Below are positions 9,367 to 23,910 of a stretch of 64,000 bases of DNA, piece after piece (within the stretch, counting starts at the first letter, position 1; every line of letters starts with the position of its first letter). The stretch lies in NCBI RefSeq assembly GCF_001567565.1, contig NZ_LSSW01000029.1, forward strand, positions 1-64,000, written 5' to 3'. The notes beneath the pieces are model-generated. The model made no database searches and was not told where the DNA came from. It saw nothing but the letters and a program-made list of their open reading frames with translations. Source of the stretch: Ectopseudomonas composti. GTDB lineage: Bacteria; Pseudomonadota; Gammaproteobacteria; Pseudomonadales; Pseudomonadaceae. Both the position numbers and the translations under genes were made by a program.

Positions 9367-10695
9367 ATGGCTAAGCAAGGTGCTCTCTCAGCGCTGGCAG
9401 GTGGCGGGTTGTCCGAACTCTGGGCTCGTCTGCGCTTCCTGTTCCTGGCGATCATCGTCTACCGGATAGGTGCGCACATCCCGGTTCCTGGCATCAACCC
9501 AGACCGACTGGCGGATCTGTTCCGGCAGAATGAGGGGACCATTCTTAGCTTGTTCAACATGTTTTCCGGCGGCGCGCTGGAGCGGATGAGCATCTTTGCA
9601 CTGGGGATCATGCCGTACATCTCGGCATCGATCATCATGCAACTGATGACCGCCGTCAGCCCGCAGCTGGAGCAGTTGAAGAAGGAAGGTGAAGCTGGCC
9701 GTCGCAAGATAAGCCAGTACACCCGCTACGGCACTCTCGTCCTGGCATTTGTTCAAGCCATCGGCATGGCCGTTGGTTTGGGTAGCCAGGGCGTAGCGTT
9801 CTCGGTCGATTTCGGCTTCCACTTCGTGGCGGTTACCACTTTTGTGGCGGGCGCGATGTTCATGATGTGGCTGGGCGAGCAGATCACCGAGCGCGGTGTC
9901 GGCAACGGTATCTCGATGCTGATTTTTGCTGGCATCGTGGCCGGTCTGCCGTCGGCGATCGGGCAGTCTTTCGAGTCTGCTCGTCAGGGCGATATCAACA
10001 TCTTCGCTCTGATCGCCATCGGCCTGCTGGCAGTAGCGATCATCGGTTTCGTGGTGTTCATTGAGCGTGGCCAGCGTCGCATTGCGGTGCACTACGCCAA
10101 GCGTCAGCAGGGCCGCAAGGTCTTCGCTGCGCAGACCAGCCACCTGCCGTTGAAGGTGAACATGGCGGGCGTAATCCCGGCCATTTTCGCCAGCAGCCTT
10201 CTGCTGTTCCCGGCCTCGCTGGGTGCCTGGTTTGGTCAGTCCGAGGGTCTGGGCTGGCTGCAGGACATTTCGCAGGCTATCGCTCCTGGTCAGCCGTTGA
10301 ACATTCTGCTGTTTAGTGCAGGGATCATTTTCTTCTGCTTCTTCTACACAGCGCTGATGTTCAACCCGAAAGACGTAGCGGAAAACCTGAAGAAGTCCGG
10401 TGCCTTTATTCCGGGCATCCGTCCGGGCGAGCAGTCGGCACGCTATATCGATGGCGTTCTGACCCGCTTGACCATGTTCGGTGCTCTGTACATGACGGCC
10501 GTGTGCCTGCTGCCCCAGTTTCTGGTGGTTGCGGCCAACGTTCCGTTCTACCTTGGCGGGACCTCGTTGCTGATCGTGGTCGTGGTTGTCATGGACTTCA
10601 TGTCCCAAGTGCAATCTCACCTCGTGTCTCACCAGTACGATTCCCTGATGAAGAAAGCCAACCTGAAGGGTTATGGCAGCGGCATGCTCCGCTGA
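9367..10695 (+). CDS. secY: Protein translocase subunit SecY
   Basis: This is the 442-residue channel subunit of the SecYEG translocon in the inner membrane. It has the expected ten membrane helices, the plug region after helix 1 and the conserved [14 protein letters not shown] loop. It starts at the base after the rplO stop, a usual arrangement in the spc operon. Confidence 0.97.
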
Positions 10696-10723
10696 TCCAC
10701 CCGTAAGGTTCGAGGAGTTGGTA

Positions 10724-10840
10724 ATGAAAGTTCGTGCATCGGTGAAAAAGCTGTGCCGTAACTGCAAAATTATCCGTCGCGAAGGTGTCGTGCGGGTGAT
10801 CTGCAGCGCAGAGCCGCGTCACAAGCAGCGCCAAGGCTGA
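10724..10840 (+). CDS. rpmJ: 50S ribosomal protein L36, zinc-binding form
   Basis: This 38-residue protein was read directly from the sequence ([20 protein letters not shown]...). It carries the complete zinc ribbon C11, C14, C27 and H33. GGAG precedes the ATG. It is the last gene before a terminator. Confidence 0.95.
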
Positions 10841-10861
10841 GTGTGAACCACGCGTGATAAG

Positions 10862-10901
10862 CCCGGCAGCTAGTGCGCTGCCGGGTTGATTATTTGTTTT
10901 T
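10862..10901 (+). terminator. Terminator after rpmJ
   Basis: CCCGGCAG (10862-10869) pairs perfectly with CTGCCGGG (10878-10885) and is followed by the T-rich stretch TTGATTATTTGTTTTT. The start of the T-rich stretch is also the -35 box of the next promoter. Confidence 0.75.
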
Positions 10902-10914
10902 ACAGCGTTAATAT
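10886..10914 (+). promoter_or_regulatory. Promoter of the alpha operon (rpsM-rplQ)
   Basis: TTGATT (10886-10891) and TAATAT (10909-10914) are spaced by 17 bases and followed by a GC-rich stretch (CTCGCGCCC). It lies about 60 bases before rpsM. Confidence 0.75.
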
Positions 10915-10973
10915 CTCGCGCCCTATTTCTTGGCTTCCGGGGCGTAGGTAGCTGTCAATTGGAGTTCCACTGA

Positions 10974-11330
10974 ATGGCCCGTATTGCAGGCGTTAACATT
11001 CCGGATAACAAGCACACTGTTATCTCGTTGACCTACATCTTCGGTGTTGGTCGCACCACTGCACAGAGCATCTGTGCCGCTGCTGGCGTAAACCCGGCTG
11101 CGAAAATCAAGGATCTGACTGACGAGCAGATCGAACAGCTGCGTGGCGAAGTAGCCAAGGTGAATACCGAAGGCGACCTGCGTCGTGAAGTGAATATGAA
11201 GATCAAGCGCTTGATGGATCTGGGTTGCTACCGCGGCCTGCGCCATCGTAAAGGTCTGCCGGTTCGCGGTCAGCGCACCAAGACCAACGCTCGCACCCGT
11301 AAGGGCCCGCGTAAGCCGATCCGCAAGTAA
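10974..11330 (+). CDS. rpsM: 30S ribosomal protein S13
   Basis: The 118-residue head protein bridges to the 50S subunit. It begins [19 protein letters not shown] and ends with the basic tail [11 protein letters not shown] that contacts the P-site tRNA. It is the first gene of the alpha operon; GGAG precedes the start. Confidence 0.97.
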   Translation: MARIAGVNIPDNKHTVISLTYIFGVGRTTAQSICAAAGVNPAAKIKDLTDEQIEQLRGEVAKVNTEGDLRREVNMKIKRLMDLGCYRGLRHRKGLPVRGQRTKTNARTRKGPRKPIRK

Positions 11331-11360
11331 TCGCATTCGCGAATCGACAGGAATTTAGTC

Positions 11361-11750
11361 ATGGCAAAACCTGCTGCTCGTACTCGTAAGAAAGTCAAAA
11401 AGACGGTGGTTGATGGCATCGCCCACATCCACGCGTCTTTCAACAACACCATCGTGACCATTACCGACCGTCAGGGTAACGCCCTGTCCTGGGCTACCTC
11501 TGGTGGTTCGGGTTTCCGCGGCTCGCGTAAGTCCACTCCGTTCGCTGCCCAGATCGCCGCCGAGCGCGCTGGTCAGGCTGCACTGGAGTATGGCCTGAAG
11601 AACCTCGACGTTAACGTCAAGGGCCCGGGTCCAGGTCGCGAATCTGCCGTGCGTGCGTTGAACGCCTGCGGCTACAAAATCGCCAGCATCACCGACGTGA
11701 CGCCTATCCCGCACAACGGGTGCCGTCCGCCGAAGAAGCGTCGCGTGTAA
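11361..11750 (+). CDS. rpsK: 30S ribosomal protein S11
   Basis: The 129-residue platform protein lies near the E site. The conserved core ([21 protein letters not shown]) and the C-terminal [15 protein letters not shown] are intact. Confidence 0.97.
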   Translation: MAKPAARTRKKVKKTVVDGIAHIHASFNNTIVTITDRQGNALSWATSGGSGFRGSRKSTPFAAQIAAERAGQAALEYGLKNLDVNVKGPGPGRESAVRALNACGYKIASITDVTPIPHNGCRPPKKRRV

Positions 11751-11767
11751 ACAGGAGACAGTGAGAA

Positions 11768-12388
11768 ATGGCTCGTTACATTGGTCCCAAGTGCAAACTG
11801 TCTCGCCGTGAAGGCACCGATCTCTTCCTGAAGAGCGGTGTTCGCGCGCTTGAATCTAAGTGCAACATTGAAGCAGCTCCCGGTATCCACGGTCAGCGTC
11901 GCGGTCGTCAATCCGACTACGGCACCCAGCTGCGTGAGAAACAGAAAGTTCGTCGTATCTACGGCGTTCTGGAGCGTCAGTTCAGCGGTTACTACAAGCA
12001 AGCTGCCAGCCAGAAGGGCGCCACCGGCGAAAACCTGCTGCAACTGCTGGAGTGCCGTCTGGATAACGTGGTTTACCGTATGGGCTATGGTGCTACCCGC
12101 GCCGAATCCCGTCAGCTGGTTTCGCACAAAGCAATCAGCGTCAACGGTCAGACCGTAAACGTACCGTCCTACCAGGTAAAAGCTGGCGACGTCGTTGCTG
12201 TTCGCGAGAAATCGAAGAACCAGCTGCGCATCGCTCAGGCTCTTGAGCTCTGCGCCCAGCGCGGCCGTGTTGAGTGGGTAGAAGTAGACGCTGAGAAGAA
12301 GTCTGGTGTGTTCAAGAACGTACCGGCTCGTGGCGATCTGTCCGCTGACATCAACGAGAGCCTGATTGTCGAGCTCTACTCCAAGTAA
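11768..12388 (+). CDS. rpsD: 30S ribosomal protein S4
   Basis: The 206-residue primary 16S binder represses the alpha operon in E. coli. The N-terminal zinc-finger cysteines are not complete (only C9 and C32), so this is the zinc-free form. The S4 RNA-binding domain lies at about residues 94-155. Confidence 0.97.
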   Translation: MARYIGPKCKLSRREGTDLFLKSGVRALESKCNIEAAPGIHGQRRGRQSDYGTQLREKQKVRRIYGVLERQFSGYYKQAASQKGATGENLLQLLECRLDNVVYRMGYGATRAESRQLVSHKAISVNGQTVNVPSYQVKAGDVVAVREKSKNQLRIAQALELCAQRGRVEWVEVDAEKKSGVFKNVPARGDLSADINESLIVELYSK

Positions 12389-12410
12389 GGGCTAGAAAAT
12401 AGGTGCATCC

Positions 12411-13412
12411 ATGCAGATTTCGGTAAATGAGTTCCTGACCCCCCGTCACATCGATGTGCAGGAGGTCAGTTCGACCCGCGCCAAGATCACCCTCGAGCCT
12501 CTCGAGCGTGGCTTTGGCCATACCCTGGGCAACGCGCTGCGTCGCATCCTGTTGTCCTCCATGCCTGGCTGTGCAGTAGTCGAGGCCGAGATCGACGGCG
12601 TACTCCACGAGTACTCCGCGATCGAAGGTGTGCAGGAAGATGTAATCGAGATCCTGCTCAACCTGAAAGGTCTGGCTATCAAGCTGCACGGCCGTGACGA
12701 AGTGACCCTGACTCTGGCTAAGAAGGGCCCGGGCGTAGTTACCGCTGCCGATATTCAGCTGGATCACGATGTCGAAATCGTCAATGGCGACCACGTAATC
12801 GCCAACCTGGCCGCCAATGGCTCGCTGAACATGAAGCTCACCGTAGCTCGTGGTCGCGGCTATGAGCCGGCTGACGCTCGTCAGAGCGATGAAGACGAGA
12901 GCCGCAGCATTGGTCGCTTGCAGCTGGATGCTTCGTTCAGCCCTGTGCGTCGGGTTGCTTACGTGGTGGAAAACGCCCGTGTCGAGCAGCGCACCAACCT
13001 GGACAAACTGGTTATCGACCTGGAAACCAACGGTACCCTGGATCCTGAAGAGGCTATCCGTCGTGCCGCGACCATCCTGCAGCAGCAGCTGGCCGCGTTC
13101 GTCGACCTCAAAGGTGACAGTGAGCCGGTGGTGGTCGAGCAGGAAGACGAGATCGATCCGATCCTGCTGCGTCCTGTCGATGACCTGGAACTGACCGTAC
13201 GTTCGGCCAACTGCCTCAAGGCAGAGAACATCTACTACATCGGTGACCTGATTCAGCGCACCGAAGTAGAGCTGCTCAAAACCCCGAACCTGGGCAAGAA
13301 ATCCCTGACCGAAATCAAGGATGTTCTGGCTTCTCGCGGTCTGTCCCTCGGTATGCGCCTCGACAACTGGCCGCCGGCAAGTCTGAAGAAAGACGATAAG
13401 GCCACTGCCTGA
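12411..13412 (+). CDS. rpoA: RNA polymerase alpha subunit
   Basis: The 333-residue protein has an N-terminal dimerisation domain (about 1-230), a linker rich in acidic residues, and the C-terminal domain (about 245-320) that binds UP elements and activators. The helix-hairpin segment [23 protein letters not shown] is intact. It lies between rpsD and rplQ, as in most proteobacteria. Confidence 0.98.
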   Translation: MQISVNEFLTPRHIDVQEVSSTRAKITLEPLERGFGHTLGNALRRILLSSMPGCAVVEAEIDGVLHEYSAIEGVQEDVIEILLNLKGLAIKLHGRDEVTLTLAKKGPGVVTAADIQLDHDVEIVNGDHVIANLAANGSLNMKLTVARGRGYEPADARQSDEDESRSIGRLQLDASFSPVRRVAYVVENARVEQRTNLDKLVIDLETNGTLDPEEAIRRAATILQQQLAAFVDLKGDSEPVVVEQEDEIDPILLRPVDDLELTVRSANCLKAENIYYIGDLIQRTEVELLKTPNLGKKSLTEIKDVLASRGLSLGMRLDNWPPASLKKDDKATA

Positions 13413-13456
13413 TCGTCATCATCACCGAACGAACAAGTTTGGTAAGGAATTGAACC

Positions 13457-13843
13457 ATGCGTCATCGTAAAAGTGGCCGTCACCTCAGCCGCACCAGCGC
13501 TCACCGCAAGGCCATGTTCCAGAACATGGCGGTCTCGCTGTTCGAGCACGAGCTGATCAAAACTACCCTGCCGAAAGCCAAGGAGCTGCGTCGCGTTGCC
13601 GAGCCGCTGATCACCCTGGCCAAGGAAGACAGCGTTGCCAACCGTCGTCTGGCCTTCGACCGTACCCGTTCGAAAGCCATCGTCGGCAAGCTGTTCAACG
13701 ATCTGGGCAAGCGCTACGCCACCCGTAACGGCGGCTACCTGCGCATCCTCAAGTGCGGCTTCCGCGCTGGTGACAACGCTCCGATGGCTTACGTTGAACT
13801 GGTTGACCGTCCGGTCGGCGGTTCGGTAGAAGCTGCCGAGTAA
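13457..13843 (+). CDS. rplQ: 50S ribosomal protein L17
   Basis: The 128-residue protein begins [20 protein letters not shown], as is typical. It is the last gene of the alpha operon and is followed at once by a strong terminator. Confidence 0.97.
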
Positions 13844-13860
13844 GTTGCTGTTTGTACAAG

Positions 13861-13886
13861 AAACCGGGCCTAGTGCCCGGTTTTTT
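13861..13886 (+). terminator. Terminator of the alpha operon
   Basis: AAACCGGGC pairs with GCCCGGTTT around CTAGT and runs into TTTTTT. This is a textbook intrinsic terminator. Confidence 0.9.
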
Positions 13887-14032
13887 GTTGCCTGAAATAA
13901 CGCCCCGGGCGCAGCTTCTTGGCTGTTTTCAGCGGCCGCGGCTGCGTTGCCGCACAGTTGGGCCTCACGAAAGAAAATAACTATCGCGTCGTTACGCTTC
14001 ATGAATTGGTTTGCCTGACAAAGCAGGTCTAG

Positions 14033-16243
<2,211 letters not shown>

Positions 16244-16282
16244 ACCTGACTCGCGCACCCCTGGTGCGTCGCTGAACCGCAG

Positions 16283-16311
16283 CGCCTCCCTCGTGGAGGC
16301 GTTGTGCTTTT
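16283..16311 (+). terminator. Terminator after katG
   Basis: The stem CGCCTCC/GGAGGCG with loop CTCGT is followed by TTGTGCTTTT. It separates katG from the ferritin gene. Confidence 0.65.
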
Positions 16312-16378
16312 GCTTGACCGAGCCTTACGTCAGGCGGAGCATTGCACCCTGTTCACGAATGCAACAAGGAAAGCCGGC

Positions 16379-16843
16379 ATGAAAGGCCATACCGAAGTCA
16401 TCGACTATCTCAAACATCTGCTCAAGGGTGAGCTGGCCGCGCGTGACCAGTACTTCATCCATTCGCGGCTGTACGAGGACTGGGGCTTCAGCAAGCTCTA
16501 CGAGCGCATCAACCACGAGATGGAAGAAGAAACCCAGCACGCCGATGCACTGCTCAAGCGCATCATCTTCCTCGAGGGTGTGCCGGACATGGCGCCCAAT
16601 ACCTTCAAGTACGGGCAGACCGTGCCGCAGGCATTGAAGCTCGATCTCGACCTGGAATACGAGGTGCGTGCAGCCCTCAGCAAGGGCATCGAGTTGTGCG
16701 AGAAGCACCAGGATTATCAGAGCCGCGATATCCTCCTGACGCAGCTCAAGGACACCGAAGAAGACCACGCCTACTGGCTGGAGATTCAGCTGCAGCTGAT
16801 CGACAAGCTGGGTTTGGAGAAATACCTGCAAAGCCAGATGTAA
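16379..16843 (+). CDS. Bacterial ferritin (BfrA/FtnA type)
   Basis: This 154-residue four-helix iron-storage subunit forms 24-mers. The ferroxidase ligands E18, E51, H54, E93, E127 and H130 are present. The methionine that binds haem in true bacterioferritins (Met52 in E. coli) is Thr52, so this is a ferritin rather than a haem-binding Bfr. It closely resembles the P. aeruginosa protein first named BfrA and later FtnA, which lies next to the catalase gene there too. The ATG at 16379 ([15 protein letters not shown]) is preceded by AAGGAAAG; the longer open frame from 16304 is spurious. Pairing with katG makes sense, because ferritin limits Fenton chemistry. Confidence 0.93.
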   Translation: MKGHTEVIDYLKHLLKGELAARDQYFIHSRLYEDWGFSKLYERINHEMEEETQHADALLKRIIFLEGVPDMAPNTFKYGQTVPQALKLDLDLEYEVRAALSKGIELCEKHQDYQSRDILLTQLKDTEEDHAYWLEIQLQLIDKLGLEKYLQSQM

Positions 16844-16858
16844 AGCAGGCTGGTGATG

Positions 16859-16886
16859 AAAGAGCCCCGCATGTGCGGGGCTCTTT
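16859..16886. terminator. Bidirectional terminator between ferritin gene and uvrA
   Basis: The stem AAAGAGCCCCGC/GCGGGGCTCTTT with a short ATGT loop carries A and T runs on both sides. It can serve the two convergent genes. Confidence 0.85.
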
Positions 16887-16890
16887 CGTT

Positions 16891-19725
<2,835 letters not shown>

Positions 19726-19860
19726 TTAAAACAGGCCTCGCTGGGCGGGCGGAAAACCGTCGAGTATAGGGCTTGCGGCTACCCTGCGGCAAAGTGTGCG
19801 CCTGTGCCGAAGCGAGCGCTGCTGCTAGAATCGCCGGCTGATTTCCTCAGGGTTTATTCG

Positions 19861-21255
19861 ATGCACGATCCGCACAGCGAGCGCATGAGCAGTAGCGAGA
19901 CCCGCGCGGCCGGCGGCCTGGCCATGGTCTTCGCGTTTCGTATGCTAGGCATGTTCATGGTGCTACCGGTGCTGGCCACCTACGGCATGGATCTGGCCGG
20001 CAGCACGCCGGCACTGATCGGCCTGGCCATCGGCGCCTACGGCTTGACCCAGGCCATGTTGCAGATTCCCTTCGGCATCATCAGCGACCGCATCGGTCGA
20101 CGCCCGGTGATCTATGTCGGCCTGCTGATCTTCGTCGCCGGCAGCGTGCTGGCGGCCAATGCCGACTCCATCTGGGGCGTGATCGCCGGGCGCGTGCTGC
20201 AGGGCGCTGGAGCCATTTCGGCAGCGGTGATGGCGCTGTTGTCGGACCTGACCCGCGAACAGCACCGCACCAAGGCGATGGCCATGATCGGCATGAGCAT
20301 CGGTCTGTCGTTCGCCGTGGCCATGGTGGTCGGCCCGCTGCTGACTCGCGCATTCGGCCTGTCCGGTCTGTTCTGGGCGACTGCGGGGATGGCGCTGCTG
20401 GGCATGCTGATCGTGGTCGGCGTGGTGCCCAAGGATGCCGGGCCGCTGCAGCATCGGGAGTCCGGCGTGGCGGCGCAGGCGCTATGGCCGACCCTGAAGC
20501 ATGGTGACCTGTTGCGTCTGGACTTCGCCATCCTGGCCCTGCATGCGGTGCTCATGGCCAGTTTCGTGGCCTTGCCGCTGGCGCTGGTGGAAGAGGGCGG
20601 GCTGGTCAAGGAGGAGCACTGGTGGGTCTACCTGACCGCGCTGCTGGTCGGTTTCTTCGGCATGGTGCCGTTCATCATCTATGGCGAGAAGAAGCGCCAG
20701 ATGAAGCGTGTGCTGCTCGGCGCCGTCAGCGTATTGCTGGCCTGTGAGCTTTACTTTGCCCTGTTCGGCCATAGCCTGCGGGCGCTGGTGCTGGGCATCG
20801 TGGTGTTCTTCACCGCGTTCAACCTGCTCGAGGCTTCGCTGCCGTCGCTGGTCAGCAAGGTAGCGCCAGCGGGTGGCAAGGGCACGGCGATGGGGGTCTA
20901 TTCCACCAGCCAGTTCCTCGGCGCAGCGCTGGGCGGCATTCTCGGCGGCTGGCTTTACCAGCACGTCGGTCTGGGCGGGGTGTTCATCGGCTGCGCCGTG
21001 CTCTGTGCAATTTGGCTGGCCATTGCTGTTACTATGCGCGAACCGCCGTACGTGACCAGTTTGCGCCTGCCGCTCGATGCCGCGGCACTGGCCGATGTCG
21101 GACTGGTCGAACGCCTCAAGGCGACGCCGGGAGTGGCGGACGCCGTGGTGGTGGTCGATGAAGCGGCCATCTATATCAAAGTCGATACCCAACAAGTGGA
21201 TCGCACGACGCTGGAAAGCCTGATCACATCGGCACCAGTGGCGTGCCGAGTCTAG
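19861..21255 (+). CDS. MFS transporter with C-terminal YAM domain (YajR-like)
   Basis: This 464-residue inner-membrane carrier has twelve predicted helices and the MFS loop signature DRIGRRPVIY after helix 2. The last 70 or so residues form a soluble ferredoxin-like tail (PYVTSLRLPLDAAAL...VKVDTQQVDRTTLESLI), matching the YAM domain of E. coli YajR. The substrate is unknown; proton-driven export is the family rule. The ATG at 19861 follows TCAGGG. A start at 19885 is possible. ssb begins 10 bases after its stop, so the two are probably co-transcribed. Confidence 0.85.
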   Translation: MHDPHSERMSSSETRAAGGLAMVFAFRMLGMFMVLPVLATYGMDLAGSTPALIGLAIGAYGLTQAMLQIPFGIISDRIGRRPVIYVGLLIFVAGSVLAANADSIWGVIAGRVLQGAGAISAAVMALLSDLTREQHRTKAMAMIGMSIGLSFAVAMVVGPLLTRAFGLSGLFWATAGMALLGMLIVVGVVPKDAGPLQHRESGVAAQALWPTLKHGDLLRLDFAILALHAVLMASFVALPLALVEEGGLVKEEHWWVYLTALLVGFFGMVPFIIYGEKKRQMKRVLLGAVSVLLACELYFALFGHSLRALVLGIVVFFTAFNLLEASLPSLVSKVAPAGGKGTAMGVYSTSQFLGAALGGILGGWLYQHVGLGGVFIGCAVLCAIWLAIAVTMREPPYVTSLRLPLDAAALADVGLVERLKATPGVADAVVVVDEAAIYIKVDTQQVDRTTLESLITSAPVACRV

Positions 21256-21264
21256 GAGAACGTT

Positions 21265-21759
21265 ATGGCCCGTGGGGTTAACAAAGTCATTCTGGTCGGT
21301 ACCTGCGGCCAGGACCCGGAAACTCGCTACCTGCCTAGCGGCAACGCAGTCACCAACCTGAGCCTGGCCACCAGCGAGCAGTGGACCGACAAGCAGACCG
21401 GGCAGAAGGTCGAGAAGACCGAATGGCACCGTGTCGCCCTGTTCGGCAAGGTCGCCGAGATCGCCGGCGAGTACCTGCGCAAGGGTTCGCAGGTGTACAT
21501 CGAAGGCAAACTGCAGACCCGCGAGTGGGAAAAAGACGGCATCAAGCGTTACACCACCGAGATCATCGTCGACATGCAGGGCACCATGCAGCTGCTGGGC
21601 GGCCGTCCGAGCGGTGACGACAGCGGTGCTCCGCGTCAATCGCGCCCGGCACCGCAGCGTGAACCGCAGCAGCAGGCGCCGCGTCAGGAACGTCCGGCTC
21701 CGCAGCAGGCCCAGCCAGCGCCTGACTACGACAGCTTCGATGACGATATCCCGTTCTAA
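21265..21759 (+). CDS. ssb: Single-stranded DNA-binding protein
   Basis: The 164-residue tetrameric protein protects ssDNA in replication and repair. The OB fold covers about residues 1-108. A glutamine- and proline-rich linker follows, and the protein ends in the acidic partner-binding tip DDDIPF. It starts after TAGGAGAACGTT, and a strong terminator follows. Confidence 0.97.
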   Translation: MARGVNKVILVGTCGQDPETRYLPSGNAVTNLSLATSEQWTDKQTGQKVEKTEWHRVALFGKVAEIAGEYLRKGSQVYIEGKLQTREWEKDGIKRYTTEIIVDMQGTMQLLGGRPSGDDSGAPRQSRPAPQREPQQQAPRQERPAPQQAQPAPDYDSFDDDIPF

Positions 21760-21782
21760 GCGCGTGATACCGAGCTGATACG

Positions 21783-21810
21783 AAAACCCCGAGCTGGCCT
21801 CGGGGTTTTT
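21783..21810. terminator. Terminator shared by ssb and gst
   Basis: AAAACCCCGAG pairs with CTCGGGGTTTT around CTGGC and has T and A runs on either side. It lies between two convergent genes. Confidence 0.88.
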
Positions 21811-21820
21811 CTTTATGGCT

Positions 21821-22426
21821 TCAGATCAGGCCTTCGGCCTTGAGCGCCTCGATCACTTTCGGGCGTGCCGCGATGCGCGCGCGGTAGGCCTGCAGGCTCG
21901 GCCACGGCTCAAGGGAGACGCCAACCATGCCGGCCCAGCCCAGCACGGTGAACAGATAACCATCGGCTACGGTGAAATGCTCACCCAGCAGGTATTCGCG
22001 CTCCCCCATCTCCGTCACGAGCCAGTTCAGGCGCTTGCTCAACAGCGCCTTGGCCGCGGCTTTCCAGTCTTCGCTCTGGGCCGGGTTGAACAGGCTGCCC
22101 ATCGGTTTGTGCAGTTCTGTGGAGATGAAGCTCAGCCAGCTCTGCAGCTGGTAGCGCGCTTCGCTGCCATTGGCTGGCGCCAGGCCGCTTTCAGGCCTGA
22201 GGTCGGCGATGTACTGCACGATGGCCGCGCCTTCGGTCAGCACCTTGCCGTTGTCCAGCGCCAGGGCGGGGACATAGCCCTTGGCGTTGATCTGGGTGAA
22301 GTCGGCGCCCGACTCGGTGCGCTTGGTTTGAAGGTCGACTGCTTCCATCTCGAAGGTGATGCCGGCTTCGCGCAGGGCGATGTGTGGCGAAAGGGAGCAG
22401 GCGCCGGCTTTGTAGTAGAGCTTCAT
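21821..22426 (-). CDS. Glutathione S-transferase, beta-class-like
   Basis: The 201-residue cytosolic enzyme has an N-terminal thioredoxin-like domain (about 1-80) beginning MKLYYKAGACSLSPHIALRE. C10 sits where beta-class GSTs have their catalytic cysteine. An all-helical C-terminal domain follows. It is divergent from an HxlR-type regulator, which may respond to an electrophile or quinone and control it; that link is an inference from position. Confidence 0.88.
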   Translation of the reverse strand: MKLYYKAGACSLSPHIALREAGITFEMEAVDLQTKRTESGADFTQINAKGYVPALALDNGKVLTEGAAIVQYIADLRPESGLAPANGSEARYQLQSWLSFISTELHKPMGSLFNPAQSEDWKAAAKALLSKRLNWLVTEMGEREYLLGEHFTVADGYLFTVLGWAGMVGVSLEPWPSLQAYRARIAARPKVIEALKAEGLI

Positions 22427-22492
22427 GTGAGATTCCTTGTGGGGTGGCAGGTGTACGCGAAGGAGCTTACTCTTGGCTTTCTTTTCGGCAAG

Positions 22493-22508
22493 TACCTACC
22501 TTTGGGTA
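22493..22508. promoter_or_regulatory. Possible HxlR operator
   Basis: The gst-hxlR gap holds TACC (22493-22496) and GGTA (22505-22508) as a small dyad within AAGTACCTACCTTTGGGTAA. HxlR regulators bind short AT/AC dyads. The match is weak and positional. Confidence 0.3.
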
Positions 22509-22526
22509 AGTTTTGGAGGCGCTTCG

Positions 22527-22940
22527 ATGGCCGATGATTTTCGCCCCGGCAATGTATTCAGTGGCGTCTGCCCGGCGCGGCATGTGCTGACGGTGATTGC
22601 CGACAAGTGGTCGCTGCTGCTGATTCATGCCCTGGCTCACGGCGGTGTGCTGCGTACTGCCGAGCTGCGCCGTCGCGTCGAGGGTATATCGGAGAAAATG
22701 CTGATTCAGACGCTGCGCCGCCTCGAGCGCTTCGGCCTGGTGTCACGCCAGGCTCATGCCGAGGTGCCGCCACGTGTGGAATATGCGCTGACCTCTCTGG
22801 GGCATTCGTTGAGCGAGCCGATTCGGGCGCTCGATCATTGGGTGGAAAGCCATGTCGCCGAGATCGCCCGGGCGCAGCAGGTTTTCGATCAGGCCAATGC
22901 TCCGGCTCCTGCCGAGCCTTCGGGCGTGATTGCAGGGTGA
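22527..22940 (+). CDS. HxlR-family winged-helix regulator
   Basis: The 137-residue regulator carries the HxlR DNA-binding domain (about 15-105). The N-terminal cysteine (GVCPARHVL) is used for redox or electrophile sensing in several members. The recognition region KWSLLLIHAL...LRTAELRRRVEGISEKMLIQTLRRLERFGLV is intact. The ATG at 22527 is preceded by TGGAGG; the longer frame from 22437 overlaps the promoter. The target is likely the divergent gst gene. Confidence 0.88.
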   Translation: MADDFRPGNVFSGVCPARHVLTVIADKWSLLLIHALAHGGVLRTAELRRRVEGISEKMLIQTLRRLERFGLVSRQAHAEVPPRVEYALTSLGHSLSEPIRALDHWVESHVAEIARAQQVFDQANAPAPAEPSGVIAG

Positions 22941-23025
22941 CGGCTCAGGGTAAAACCAGCAGAATATCGGCCATCGTGGCCGCCATACCGGCAGGCAGAA
23001 CAATTCTGGAGTCACCCGAACCACC

Positions 23026-23910
23026 ATGCGTATGCGCCTGATGCTGCTGGGCGGCGGTAGTGCCCTGGGGCAAGCGCTGATCCGCCTCGGTGCCGAGGAA
23101 GATATCGGCTTCCTGGCGCCGCGCCCGCCGCAAGAGGGCTGGGACGCCGCCAACCTCACCGAGCTGCTCGACGATACCCGCCCGGATGCACTGGTCAATC
23201 TGGCCTATTACTTCGACTGGTTCCAGGCCGAGTCGGTGGCCGAGTCGCGCCTGCAGACCCAGGAGCGTGCGGTGGAGCGGCTGGCCGAACTGTGCCAGCA
23301 CCACTCCATCGTGTTGCTGCAGCCATCGAGCTACCGGGTTTTCGATGGCGCGCGGGTCACTGCCTACAGCGAAAAGGAGGAGCCGCTGCCCCTGGGACTG
23401 CGTGGCCAGGCGCTGTGGCGTCTGGAGCAGAGCGTGCGGGCGATCTGTCCACGGCATGTGCTGCTGCGCTTCGGTCTGCTGCTCGATGACAGTCGTGATG
23501 GTCTGTTGGGGCGCTTTTTGCAGCGCGCCGAGCGCGATGAGATGCTTTATCTCGCCGATGACCGGCGTGGCAATCCCACGCCGGTGGACGATGCCGCGCG
23601 GGTGATTCTAGCGGTGCTCAAGCAGCTCGACTGCGAGTCGCCCTTGTGGGGCACCTATCATTACGGCGGCCACGAGGCCAGCACCTCGTTGAGCCTGGGG
23701 CAGGCGGTGCTGACCGAGGCGCGTCACTATCGCAGCAATCTGGTCGAGGATGTCGCGCCGCAGGCGCACGCCGCTCGCCCGGACGCTGCGGATGAGCCGC
23801 AACATGCGGTGTTGGCCTGCAAGAAGATTCTTCACACCTTCGGTATCAAGCCGCGCGCCTGGCGCTCCGGTCTGCCGAGCCTACTGGATCGTTATTACCG
23901 TCATGGCTGA
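23026..23910 (+). CDS. RmlD-like NAD(P)-dependent sugar-nucleotide reductase family protein
   Basis: This 294-residue short-chain dehydrogenase-like protein has an N-terminal Rossmann motif (MLLGGGSALGQAL) and a layout like dTDP-4-dehydrorhamnose reductase. The usual catalytic YxxxK is not evident (SSYRVFDG... then TAYSEKEEPLP), so the activity is uncertain. It overlaps the next epimerase gene by 8 bases, indicating one transcript. The pair upstream of oprG is also present in P. aeruginosa (PA4069-PA4068 region, from memory). Confidence 0.7.
   Translation: MRMRLMLLGGGSALGQALIRLGAEEDIGFLAPRPPQEGWDAANLTELLDDTRPDALVNLAYYFDWFQAESVAESRLQTQERAVERLAELCQHHSIVLLQPSSYRVFDGARVTAYSEKEEPLPLGLRGQALWRLEQSVRAICPRHVLLRFGLLLDDSRDGLLGRFLQRAERDEMLYLADDRRGNPTPVDDAARVILAVLKQLDCESPLWGTYHYGGHEASTSLSLGQAVLTEARHYRSNLVEDVAPQAHAARPDAADEPQHAVLACKKILHTFGIKPRAWRSGLPSLLDRYYRHG

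Noticed and set aside
9388..10767. 459-codon minus-strand frame opposite secY
   Set aside because: It is the antisense of SecY; the sequence is rich in His, Gln and Arg without any domain.
19726..19860. LexA/SOS box for uvrA
   Set aside because: No CTGT-N8-ACAG-type palindrome was found in the gap. uvrA may not be SOS-controlled here, or the site is too degenerate to see.
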